Position numbers and translations under genes: made by a program. DNA of 64,000 bases from Gluconobacter oxydans. GTDB taxonomy: Bacteria > Pseudomonadota > Alphaproteobacteria > Acetobacterales > Acetobacteraceae. The stretch is from assembly GCF_006539685.1 (NCBI RefSeq), contig NZ_BJNM01000008.1:38180-102179 (forward strand), in the 5' to 3' direction. The notes beneath the pieces were generated by a model, which did not search any database, was not told the DNA's origin, and saw only the letters and a list, made by a program, of their open reading frames with translations. Every line of letters begins with the position of its first letter. Within the stretch, counting starts at the first letter, position 1. Of the stretch, positions 18,269 to 26,598 are shown piece after piece.

Positions 18269-21200
18269 TCAGAAATGAACGCCGAGGTTCATCTGGAAGG
18301 AACGGCCGATGATCGCATCGTAGTAACGCGTCAGGCTGACTGCGCCAGGGTACTTCGGCAGCGCGTTCGTGATGTTGTTCACCATGAAGTTTGCGCTGAA
18401 GTTCCGGGTGATTTCGTAGCCAACCGTCAGGTTGAACATGGCGAAGGACGGACGCTTGTTGGCAAAGTACTGGGTCGCAGGGACCTGGACCGCGTAGTGG
18501 GACGGACCATACCAGAGGGTCTGCCACTGAAGGGTGAACGGACCACGGATATAGTTCGCGTTAAGCGTGAAGTTGTCGTTGGGCGAGCCCGTCGTGCCGG
18601 TCAGCAGATAGGTGTTGCCGAGATAGCTCTGCTGGCTCTTGAGATAGTGGACATAGTTTCCGGTCAGGCCGATTTCACCAGCCGAGGACGGCAGGCCAAA
18701 GCGTGACAGCGGAGTGTTGTATTCGATATTGGCCTGCAGAGCCTGCGTCTCGTAGTTGGCGATGTTGTAATAGCCGGCCGTGAAGTTCTCGAGCTGGCCA
18801 TCCGCTCCGCGTGTGAAGGCGGCGCAATAGGCATTGCTCGGACCATAGGACGTCGAGTCGTAGCAGCCGTCCATGATGTTCTGGGCACCAAGAGACGTGA
18901 TCGCGTTGTTGATCTTCACGTCCACGAAGGAGCCGCGGAAGTCGAAACCGCGGATGAAGTGCGGACGAAGTTCCAGGGTGCCGGTGTAGCTGGTGGAGAC
19001 TTCGTTCTTCAGCTTGCTGTTACCGCCGGCAGTTCCCTGCACGGTGAAGTTGTTGAAGTTGGATTCGAACGGCTGCTTGATTCCGGCCTTGGCGCAGTTG
19101 GCCGCACGGACGGCGGGGTTCGGGCCGGAATTGAGGCCAGCGGACGAGCAGGGATCGATACCGTCTTCATAGTCCGTGCTCTGCGGCGCGAACAGTTCGG
19201 TGACGGACGGGTTACGGACAGAGCGGGCATAGTTGCCGCTCAGACCGATGTCCTGCGTCGGCCACCAGGCTCCACCGAACATGTAGGTCCAGTAGCCGCC
19301 GGTCATGCTGTTGTTGATGTAACGGCCGTTCGCCGTGGCGGACAGGCTGTAGACACCGGGGACGTGCATGTTGGGCGAGACCAGCGGAACATCAAGTTCG
19401 CCGAAGACTTCATGCGTGTGATACGCGCCACCCGTGGGCGGAAGCGAGGCCGAGCTGCCGTACTGCAGGTACGAACCGTCGTCCTGTTCCCAGCCGCGGG
19501 AGAAGGCACCCGGGTTGAAGCGATAGCCTTCGCGGCGATGCTCGTAACCGATATCCCAGCGCACGTCGCCAGCGGGAAGACGCATGACCGTGCTGGAGAT
19601 TTCGGCCTGGATGTCACGCTGTGCGTTCGCGTTCTTCTGATGCGCGTCCGCCGTGATGTAGTTGACAGCCGCAGGCGTGGACTGACCCGAACCAAACGGA
19701 TTGAACGGTGCGCATGTGGAACTGCGGGTCTTGACGGGTGCGCTGGTGTAACCGGGCGAGCAGATGATGTTGCCGCCGGCATCAGTCGTGACATTGAGCG
19801 CGTTGATCAGGTTCTGTGCCACAATGGACGGCTGCCATGTGTCGTTCAGATAACGGCTGTATTCACCCGTAACTTTCCAGTTGAAGTGACGACCTACGGC
19901 ATCGAAGTCACCGTTCAGACCACCCTGGAAGCGGTACATCTGCATTGTCGTCTGATACATGCCACCATCGAGATCCTGGTTCAGGCGCGACATGTAGAAT
20001 GTATCGGTGGGAAGACCTTTGGCGGCGAGGGCGTTCGTGATTGTCGCCCGTTCAGCAGCCGTCAGGAACGGGTTGTTGGTGCTGAGCTGGTAGGCTCCGG
20101 TGACCGCACCGTCATTGTGGTAGTTCTCCAGCGTCAACGGCTCGTTGAACGTCGGCGTCGACCACGTACCCTGTGCGACTTCGCTTGATGCGGTGCCACG
20201 TGCGTACCAGCCCTGCCACGTCGCGTGGATGTGGTCGGTGATGTCGTAATGACCGAGCAGGGTCAGGTTCAGCTTCTGGGTCGGGGCGTAAAGCTGGCCG
20301 TAATCCTGAAGTGCAGTTCCGTTGCCGCCCACAACCGTTGTCGGGCTCTTGGTAGCGTAGTTCCACGTCATCGGGACGAGGGACTGGCCATTGCTGCTGA
20401 ACATCAGGGGCTGACCAGCGGCATTGGAAATGCCGTCCACAACCTTGCCGCCATAGATTGGCGGATTGTTGCCGGTCAGCTGCGGAACACCAGTGACGGA
20501 TGCGATGACGTTACGGGCGCCTTGCGCAAAATTGTAAGTATATTTTCCTGTGCCATCAATTGGCTGACGAACATATGTTGTGGCGTTGCGACCGGTCAAA
20601 TAAGGCCGGTCGTTGTCGAGCATGCCGCCTTGATTGCGGTATTCGACGTCGAAGACCATGCCACCCTTGCCGTGATCGAAGTCATGGCCGACCTTGAAGG
20701 TGATTTTCTCGCCGGGCGCATCAAGCTTCTGGCTCCAGTTGCCCTGGGCATTGAAGTCCACGCCGGTGAAGTGATCGTCCAGCTGGTAGTTGACTACACC
20801 TGCGACGGCATCCGCACCATAGGCCGCGCCTGCGCCGCCCAGCTTGGTGTCCACACCCTTCAGGAGCGATGTCGGAATGGCGCTGATGTCCACCTGCGAG
20901 CCTGAACCCGCGCCGTAAAGGGAGGCCGTTTCACCGCCGACCATACGCATGCCGTCGATCAGCGTCAGGGTACGCTGGCTGCCGAGGTTCAGCAGTGAGG
21001 TATAGGACTGACCGGCACCGAAGCTGCCCTGGCTACCGATCGGCGAGTTGTCGCCGATACCGAAAGCCGGGTTTTCACGCATCAGCGCGATGCCGATATC
21101 GGTGTAACCGCGCTTCTTGATCTGGTCGGCGCTGAGCGAGGTGCCCGCCATGACATTTGTCAGGCGCGTCTGGGACAGACGTGTACCGGTAACCGTAACG

Positions 21201-21544
21201 ACTTCAGCTGAACCCGAAGCTTCGGTTCCCTGCTGCAGCACCTTGCTGTTCGTCTGGGTGACCGGAGCGGCCGCCGTCGCGGTTGCAACCGGGGTTGCGG
21301 CAGTGGCTGCCGGAGCGGCGACGGGTGCAGTTCTGGCTGTCGTGGCAGCCTTTGCCGGCGCCTTTTTCTTGGCTGCGCTCTTGTGAGCGGAAACGTGTTT
21401 TGCAGGTGCGGTCGTGGTGGTCTGGGCGTGCGCACTGACACTTGGCAGGACACTGTAGGAAATGCTCGCCATCAGGAACATCCGGACAACCGTCCGGGGC
21501 GCAGGTGTGCGTCTTTTCAGTGAATGTTGCACAGAGGTGGTCAT
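18269..21544 (-). CDS. TonB-dependent outer-membrane receptor
   Basis: The protein is about 1091 residues. A signal peptide ends near SVSAHAQ, followed by an unusual Ala/Lys/Pro-rich stretch (AKHVSAHKSAAKKKAPAKAA and beyond, roughly residues 42-110) and a TonB-box-like EVVTVTGTRLS. The plug domain has DIGIALMRENPAF, LGSQRTLTLIDGMRMVG and GAAYGADAVAGVVNYQL, and a 22-strand-type barrel ends in the terminal Phe (MNLGVHF). The substrate is unknown; siderophores, cobalamin and sugars are all possible in this family. I chose the ATG at 21544 because it gives a proper signal peptide. An ATG at 21631 would put 29 non-signal residues in front. I found no exact Fur box upstream. Confidence 0.92.
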   Translation of the reverse strand: MTTSVQHSLKRRTPAPRTVVRMFLMASISYSVLPSVSAHAQTTTTAPAKHVSAHKSAAKKKAPAKAATTARTAPVAAPAATAATPVATATAAAPVTQTNSKVLQQGTEASGSAEVVTVTGTRLSQTRLTNVMAGTSLSADQIKKRGYTDIGIALMRENPAFGIGDNSPIGSQGSFGAGQSYTSLLNLGSQRTLTLIDGMRMVGGETASLYGAGSGSQVDISAIPTSLLKGVDTKLGGAGAAYGADAVAGVVNYQLDDHFTGVDFNAQGNWSQKLDAPGEKITFKVGHDFDHGKGGMVFDVEYRNQGGMLDNDRPYLTGRNATTYVRQPIDGTGKYTYNFAQGARNVIASVTGVPQLTGNNPPIYGGKVVDGISNAAGQPLMFSSNGQSLVPMTWNYATKSPTTVVGGNGTALQDYGQLYAPTQKLNLTLLGHYDITDHIHATWQGWYARGTASSEVAQGTWSTPTFNEPLTLENYHNDGAVTGAYQLSTNNPFLTAAERATITNALAAKGLPTDTFYMSRLNQDLDGGMYQTTMQMYRFQGGLNGDFDAVGRHFNWKVTGEYSRYLNDTWQPSIVAQNLINALNVTTDAGGNIICSPGYTSAPVKTRSSTCAPFNPFGSGQSTPAAVNYITADAHQKNANAQRDIQAEISSTVMRLPAGDVRWDIGYEHRREGYRFNPGAFSRGWEQDDGSYLQYGSSASLPPTGGAYHTHEVFGELDVPLVSPNMHVPGVYSLSATANGRYINNSMTGGYWTYMFGGAWWPTQDIGLSGNYARSVRNPSVTELFAPQSTDYEDGIDPCSSAGLNSGPNPAVRAANCAKAGIKQPFESNFNNFTVQGTAGGNSKLKNEVSTSYTGTLELRPHFIRGFDFRGSFVDVKINNAITSLGAQNIMDGCYDSTSYGPSNAYCAAFTRGADGQLENFTAGYYNIANYETQALQANIEYNTPLSRFGLPSSAGEIGLTGNYVHYLKSQQSYLGNTYLLTGTTGSPNDNFTLNANYIRGPFTLQWQTLWYGPSHYAVQVPATQYFANKRPSFAMFNLTVGYEITRNFSANFMVNNITNALPKYPGAVSLTRYYDAIIGRSFQMNLGVHF

Positions 21545-22187
21545 CGCGGCCGTGGTCCCTTCTCGAATAGGGTCGCAAGAAAGTTTTGTATCCCTAGCCA
21601 CATTTTCATCGGAAATCGAAACGGTGTGCAATCCTTTTGCTACAAGAATGCAACATGCCTGTCACATGTCATGAAAGGCGTTGCGCTTATGTCACATTCT
21701 GGCTTTTCTGAGATATGTGTCAAAAGAATGCGGGAAGATAATCTAAATAAAAAAATAAGATATGGATCTGTTGTGTGTTTATTTTGAAAATAAACAATTT
21801 AAACAAAGTTTATGTGCGATAGTTATTTTGGGTTATTTTTCTGTTTTTGTGATGGTTTCATATTGTTTCTTTGTGATTGTATTTTGAGTCTGTTTTGTTG
21901 TTCTTTTGATTTCAATTCAATCTTTCATGGAATAATCGAATTATCATCTGTGAATCCGGAAAACGTCACTGAGTCACGGTTTGTCATGGTGGATTTCTCA
22001 GGAGGGCTTCAGGGCGGATTGTCTGAAAACTGGGAGAAAATCGGTTCCGGAAGGTTTTTCGCGAACTATTGACGAAAACCGAGTGTTGTTACGTGATTGT
22101 ACAGCATGTTGCGGTTCCGATAACAGTTCAGGCGCGAACGGATGAGCCGCTTCGCGCCTGAGCGGAACTGCGATTTGTTCTGAAGCC
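21545..22187. other. AT-rich intergenic region upstream of the TonB receptor
   Basis: About 640 bases lie between the receptor start and the cupin stop, and 21700-21960 is markedly AT-rich. It must carry the leftward receptor promoter. Notable contents are repeated TGTCA words at 21660-21695, a 21-base palindrome at 21776-21796 and a TAAAC/GTTTA inverted repeat just after it. Short reading frames here, such as a Phe/Cys-rich one at 21812-22072, have no ribosome site or recognisable sequence and I do not call them. Confidence 0.5.
21776..21796. repeat. perfect 21-bp AT-rich palindrome
   Basis: Ten-base arms TGTTTATTTT and AAAATAAACA surround a central G at 21786 and match perfectly. The site lies about 230 bases upstream of the TonB receptor start. 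It could be an operator or simply a DNA-structure element; there is no GC stem or T-run that would suggest a terminator. Confidence 0.55.
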
Positions 22188-22571
22188 TTAATGAAAGCGG
22201 CAGGGCTTATCCACGGTCGGCTGTTCATCGGTCTGGATGACCATCAGTGTGACGGGGCCGTCACCGATATTCCCGGCGAAATGACCGATATGTCCCTTTG
22301 CGTCCCTGCGGCTCATCTGGTCCTCGCCAAGAGAGACGTCGCCAGGCCCCATGACGACTTTCTTTCCGTCCATGGCCGTAACGTACCACGATCCCTTCAG
22401 CGGAATGATCCACTGGACTTTCGGATCGGGGTGCCAGCTTCCGTCCCAATGGGCAGGTTGCACGGTGGAAATGATGTGCGCGTTACCTTCATGCACATGA
22501 TCCTGCCATTGCGGGCCGGCAGGTTTGGACATGGTTTTCAGATCGTAATCATGGAACGGACAGCGGGTCAT
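22188..22571 (-). CDS. cupin-domain protein
   Basis: This 127-residue protein is a small single-domain cupin. The barrel is visible in STVQPAHWDGSWHPDPKVQWIIPLKGSWYVTAMDGKKVVMGPGDVSLGED. HWDGSWHP and the later HIGHFAGN provide candidate metal-binding histidines, although the classic GX5HXHX3-4E spacing is altered. The molecular role is unknown. Its ATG overlaps the stop of the upstream VOC gene (ATGA), so the two proteins are probably made together and may act in one pathway. Confidence 0.75.
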   Translation of the reverse strand: MTRCPFHDYDLKTMSKPAGPQWQDHVHEGNAHIISTVQPAHWDGSWHPDPKVQWIIPLKGSWYVTAMDGKKVVMGPGDVSLGEDQMSRRDAKGHIGHFAGNIGDGPVTLMVIQTDEQPTVDKPCRFH

Positions 22572-23131
22572 GCGTCTGATCCTTTATTCGGGGTGGCGCG
22601 CGGGGGCGGCTGGTAGCGATCCATGGGGGCGATGTCGTTGAAGCGTTCCTGATGGGGAGTGCTGATCAGTTCCACGATCATGCCCCAGGGCGTGCGGCCG
22701 TAGCAGAACATGTTGCCCGGCGCAGCTTCGAGCGAGGGCTGGCCCTGCGGTTCGGTCAGGAGCGTGCCGCCCGCTTTCTGGAAACGGTGACAGGCGGCAT
22801 GGATGTCATCGACATAGACAGCGAAATGCTGAAGGCCCCAGTCACAGGGACGTGCGGCCTCGCGCTGGTCCGGCCCCTTCATTTCGAAGAGTTCGATTCC
22901 CGGCCCATGCCCCAGCGCCATCATGCACATCTCGATGACGGCGGTGCCCTGAGGCAGGCCGAGGATCTTTTCCGTCTCGGGGCCTTTCTGGGGCTTGGTG
23001 CGGGTGACGTTGCGGTAGAGGGCGACGGCGGCAAAGGCTTCTTCAAGAAAGCGGATGGCGGCGTTGATGTCCGGGACGGTGACGCCGATATGGTCGATGC
23101 CACGCGGCAGGCCTGAATGCTCTGTGCTCAA
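22568..23131 (-). CDS. VOC-family (glyoxalase/bleomycin resistance/dioxygenase) protein
   Basis: The protein has 187 residues and two beta-alpha-beta-beta-beta modules of the vicinal-oxygen-chelate fold. The segments GIDHIGVTVPDINAAIRFLEEAF, GPGIELFEM and LQHFAVYVDDIHAACHRFQKAGG, followed by TPWGMIVELIST, carry the usual metal ligands (H in DHIGV, E in IELFE, H in LQHFAV, E in IVELI). Metal-dependent lyase, isomerase or dioxygenase activity is expected, but the substrate is open. I chose a TTG start at 23131 because GGAGG lies eight bases before it; the ATG at 23209 would add 26 residues without conserved character. It is coupled to the cupin gene downstream. Confidence 0.82.
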   Translation of the reverse strand: MSTEHSGLPRGIDHIGVTVPDINAAIRFLEEAFAAVALYRNVTRTKPQKGPETEKILGLPQGTAVIEMCMMALGHGPGIELFEMKGPDQREAARPCDWGLQHFAVYVDDIHAACHRFQKAGGTLLTEPQGQPSLEAAPGNMFCYGRTPWGMIVELISTPHQERFNDIAPMDRYQPPPRATPNKGSDA

Positions 23132-23242
23132 GGGGAAATCCTCCGTTCTGGAAGATCTCAACCCCTGAGGAAACGCACGGTTGCCAGAATGTGTGTCACA
23201 TTGCTGCAAACCATGTCAGCGGCCGGTAGAGCGTGCCCTGGG

Positions 23243-25831
23243 TCAGGCCTCGTCGATCGGGCGCTTGGGCAGCAGGGCCGGGACGAAGACCATCGTGCAG
23301 AGCAGCGTGCAGCCCAGCGACATCAGGAGCAGCCGACCCATGCTGGCCGTACCCGGATGGCCGGAGCGTGCGAGCGAGCCGAAGGCCGTGGCGGTCGTCA
23401 GGGCGGAGAACAGCACCGCACGCGCCGTGGGAGAGGTGAGCGGACCCTTCACGCCCTCACGCCAGTTCATGACAAAATAGATGTTGAACGACACACCCAC
23501 ACCCAGCAGCAGGGGCAGGGCGATGATGTTGGCGTAGTTCAGCGTTTCCGGCACCGTGACGACCAGAATGACCGTCAGCAGCGCGGACATCAGCAGCGGC
23601 GCCATGACGAGGGCCGCGTCCAGCAGGCGACGCAGGACCACCAGCAGGATGATGGCGATCATGATGAGCGCGCAGATCGCCGCGACCGTGAAGGCATGGA
23701 CGATCGTGTTGGCGCTCTCCGTGATTTCCATCGCAGGGCCGGCGACGTCCGGATTGACCGAGCGCAGCTCCTTGACGAAGCGGTGCAGCACCGGCGTTTC
23801 GGACATCTGGCCCTTGGGGTGGATCGTCAGGCGGGCGCGACCATCCGGCAGGACATAGTCCTGACGCACATCCTGCGGAATGCTCTCCATCGTGACCGGC
23901 GTGGGCTGAAGTGCCGTGCGCAGCATCGACAGTTCGTCCGGCAGGAAGCGCGTCAGGGACGTGCTCGCCTGAAGCAGCGTGCTGTCCTGAGCCGTCGCGA
24001 GCGTGTGCAGGGCCTGACGGATCTTTTCCAGCGGAGCGGGGAGCTGATCCTTCACGGCATCGAGCTTCTGTGCAGCCGTAACGGCAGCGGCGCGAATGGC
24101 CGCGGCGTCCGGCGCGGGGGCCGGGTCGGGCACCGTGATGGTCGGCAGCAGGATGGACGCCGTGTCCTCGATCATGGCCAGCTTGGTCTTCTGGTCATCG
24201 GGGACCAGAGCGCCGAGCCAGAGCACGTCATGCACGCTCGGCAGCTTCGAGAACGCCGCGGCCTGCCGGGCGGCTTCCGTCAGGTTCGGGGTCAGGACCT
24301 GCGCGCTGTAGGGCGTGGTGAGCGGGTTGGCTTCCAGCAGATGCAGGGCGCGCATGCCCTCGGTGTTCGGGTCTTTCGTGTGAAGCGGATCGGCATCGAA
24401 CTTCAGGAGCGGCATGAGGGCCAGCCCCACGATTCCGAGCAGTGCGAAGACGCCGACGACTTTATGTCGCTTGTGGCGCAGGAATGCGTCTGCGGGAGCC
24501 ATGAAGGCAAAGCCCGGGGTGCCATTGCCCAGTTTCGCATGGAAAATGGACAGAAGCGCCGGCAGCAGTGTCATGGTGCAGAAGAAGGCAATCAGCATGC
24601 CGAAGCCTGCGATCAGGCCGAGCTGTGCCACACCAATGAAGCTCGTGGGATAGAACGCCAGGAAGCCCGCTGCTGTCGCGAGGGCTGCGACAAGGATCTG
24701 CGCACCGCTTTCCTGACCCGTCAGGATGATGGCGTCATGAAGGGATGGGTGCGAGCCGTCCGGATTGCGTTGTCCGCGCAGGCGCACACTGTACTGGATG
24801 GCGAAATCGACGGCGATGCCGACGAACAGGATCGCGAAGGCCACCGAGATCAGGTTCAGCTCACCGACCGCCAGAGCTGCAAAGCCCGTCGTCAGGAGCA
24901 GACCGCTGATGAGGGTCAGCAGGATGGGGATGATGACGCGCGGAGAGTGGACAGCGAGGATCAGCCAGACCGCCACGAGGACGAGCGAGATGACGAGGCC
25001 CAGTACCATGCCGTGTGCGACGGTGGAGAACTCTTCGTCCGACAGCTTCACTTCACCGGTGATGATGCCCGACGCCTGCTTCGTCTTCACAAATTCGAGA
25101 TTGTTGATCGCCTGGCGCATGGCGGTCGTGGCGCCGTCGCCCGGCTGGAAGGAGCTGTAGTCGAGCTTCGGCTGCGTGACGACGAATTCGTACTGCGAGC
25201 CCAGTTCGGCGAGCTTGCCGATCAGCAGGTTCTGCCAGGACATGTCCTGCGGATGGCCGTTTGCCGCCGCTGTCAGAGAGTTGGCAAAACCGTCCAGCGC
25301 GCCGTTGAAGCCGCTCGGAATCCCCTGTCCGGCCTTGATACCCTCGCCGATCAGGCCCAGCGCGCCAAACAGGCCACGGGCGGACGGATCAGCCGCCAGC
25401 GTACCGAGGAAGGGCTGCGCGGAGACGATCGAATCCAGAAGGGGCTCAAGGTCCTTCGTGTCGAGGAACAGGAAGCCGTGGCTGTTATAGAAGGCGTTGT
25501 CGCCGGGCAGGCTGACCGTCTTGAAATGCGTGTGGTCCTGACCCAGCGTCGCGGCGAGCTGCCTCGCGGCCATGCGTCCCTGTTCGGGGATGCGGCTGTC
25601 GATGATGGCGACGAGCTGGTTGCTGTCCTGCGGGAACAGGCGCGTCAGCTCCATGCTCCGCTTTTTCCACGGCAGAGTGTTGGCAAACATCTTGCTCGTG
25701 TCAGTCGTCACACTGATTCGTGTGACACTCAGGGCAACGCAGCCAGCACAGAGCAGTGCGAACAGCGCCAGAACAAGGGGCGCACGACGCGCGCAGACGG
25801 CATTCAGCCGACCGGTCAGATCCGAAAACAT
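23243..25831 (-). CDS. hpnN: hopanoid transporter HpnN (RND/MMPL family)
   Basis: The 862-residue protein is an RND-superfamily transporter of the MMPL/HpnN type. A first membrane helix is followed by a large periplasmic domain with TDTSKMFANTLPWKKRSMELTRLFP, then a five-helix block (GLVISLVLVAVWLILAV onward, with FVGIAVDFAIQYSVRLRGQ). The half is repeated with a second periplasmic domain and VSFNIYFVMNWREG. The pattern fits HpnN, which moves hopanoids from the inner to the outer membrane. The start at 25831 follows AAGGGT and gives the normal N terminus. No other hopanoid-synthesis gene is in the window. Divergent from the YigZ-family gene. Confidence 0.88.
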   Translation of the reverse strand: MFSDLTGRLNAVCARRAPLVLALFALLCAGCVALSVTRISVTTDTSKMFANTLPWKKRSMELTRLFPQDSNQLVAIIDSRIPEQGRMAARQLAATLGQDHTHFKTVSLPGDNAFYNSHGFLFLDTKDLEPLLDSIVSAQPFLGTLAADPSARGLFGALGLIGEGIKAGQGIPSGFNGALDGFANSLTAAANGHPQDMSWQNLLIGKLAELGSQYEFVVTQPKLDYSSFQPGDGATTAMRQAINNLEFVKTKQASGIITGEVKLSDEEFSTVAHGMVLGLVISLVLVAVWLILAVHSPRVIIPILLTLISGLLLTTGFAALAVGELNLISVAFAILFVGIAVDFAIQYSVRLRGQRNPDGSHPSLHDAIILTGQESGAQILVAALATAAGFLAFYPTSFIGVAQLGLIAGFGMLIAFFCTMTLLPALLSIFHAKLGNGTPGFAFMAPADAFLRHKRHKVVGVFALLGIVGLALMPLLKFDADPLHTKDPNTEGMRALHLLEANPLTTPYSAQVLTPNLTEAARQAAAFSKLPSVHDVLWLGALVPDDQKTKLAMIEDTASILLPTITVPDPAPAPDAAAIRAAAVTAAQKLDAVKDQLPAPLEKIRQALHTLATAQDSTLLQASTSLTRFLPDELSMLRTALQPTPVTMESIPQDVRQDYVLPDGRARLTIHPKGQMSETPVLHRFVKELRSVNPDVAGPAMEITESANTIVHAFTVAAICALIMIAIILLVVLRRLLDAALVMAPLLMSALLTVILVVTVPETLNYANIIALPLLLGVGVSFNIYFVMNWREGVKGPLTSPTARAVLFSALTTATAFGSLARSGHPGTASMGRLLLMSLGCTLLCTMVFVPALLPKRPIDEA

Positions 25832-25911
25832 GGGGCCTACCCTTAACAGAACGGGCAGCGTTTCCCTACCCCATCCTGACATTTCAGCGATCCTGAGGCA
25901 GAAGGAAAGCC

Positions 25912-26499
25912 ATGACATGGACTCTTCCCGGCCTCGCGACTTACGAAAGTGTGATTCGGAACAGTGTTTTTCGTGCTTCCGCCGCCCCGGTGGAAGATGA
26001 AGCTGCCGCCATGGCCTTCTTTCGCGAGGTGGCGGTCCTGGATGCGACCCATAACTGCTGGGCTTTCAAAACGGGCCAGCGCTTCCGGTGCAGCGATGAC
26101 GGAGAGCCGGGGGGCACGGCGGGGAGGCCGATTCTGTCTGCCATCGAAGGGCAGGATTTCGACAATGTCATGATCGTGGTCACGCGGTGGTATGGCGGCG
26201 TGCAGCTCGGGGCCGGGGGGCTTGTCCGGGCCTATGGCGGCGCGGCGTCGGCCTGTCTGCGCGAAGCGGACCGGATCGAGCGGATCGAGACCGTGAAGCT
26301 GCGGTTTCACTGTCCGTTTTCCAGCTTTGCGATGGTGGAATCGAAGATCGAGGGCTGGCGTGCGACCCGGCTGGAATGTGATTTCGATGGGGAAGGGGCC
26401 TGGATGACGCTGGCCGTGCCTGTCGAAGAAGCGGACGCCATCACGGACTGGCTGCGGGATCTGACCCGGGGACAGATGGACATCACGCGACCTGATTAA
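25912..26499 (+). CDS. YigZ/IMPACT-family protein
   Basis: The protein has 195 residues. The diagnostic UPF0029/IMPACT segment CSDDGEPGGTAGRPILSAIEG (about 61-81), followed by VVTRWYGGVQLGAGGLVRAYG, is intact. The C-terminal domain is the small EF-G-like fold seen in YigZ. The E. coli relative is of uncertain function, with links to translation control through the eukaryotic IMPACT homologue. It is divergent from hpnN and a lone gene. Confidence 0.9.
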   Translation: MTWTLPGLATYESVIRNSVFRASAAPVEDEAAAMAFFREVAVLDATHNCWAFKTGQRFRCSDDGEPGGTAGRPILSAIEGQDFDNVMIVVTRWYGGVQLGAGGLVRAYGGAASACLREADRIERIETVKLRFHCPFSSFAMVESKIEGWRATRLECDFDGEGAWMTLAVPVEEADAITDWLRDLTRGQMDITRPD

Positions 26500-26598
26500 A
26501 AACTAAAACAAATAGTATAAATTATTTAAAACTATGACGATTGATGTTTTTGCAGCTCTGCCTAATGTTCTGCGAACCCTCTGTGGAGTTTTCAGGGC

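Noticed and set aside
21545..21800. A Fur box upstream of the TonB receptor
   Set aside because: Only short AT-rich partial matches such as GATAATC occur; no 19-base inverted repeat of the Fur type is present.
21812..22072. A Phe/Cys-rich 86-codon frame in the AT-rich gap
   Set aside because: There is no ribosome site, the composition follows the T-richness of the DNA, and no family resemblance is visible.
23117..25846. A 909-codon open frame on the plus strand opposite hpnN
   Set aside because: Its sequence is Arg/Gln/Gly-rich without any domain, and it lies wholly antisense to a clear transporter gene. Long antisense frames are expected in GC-rich DNA.
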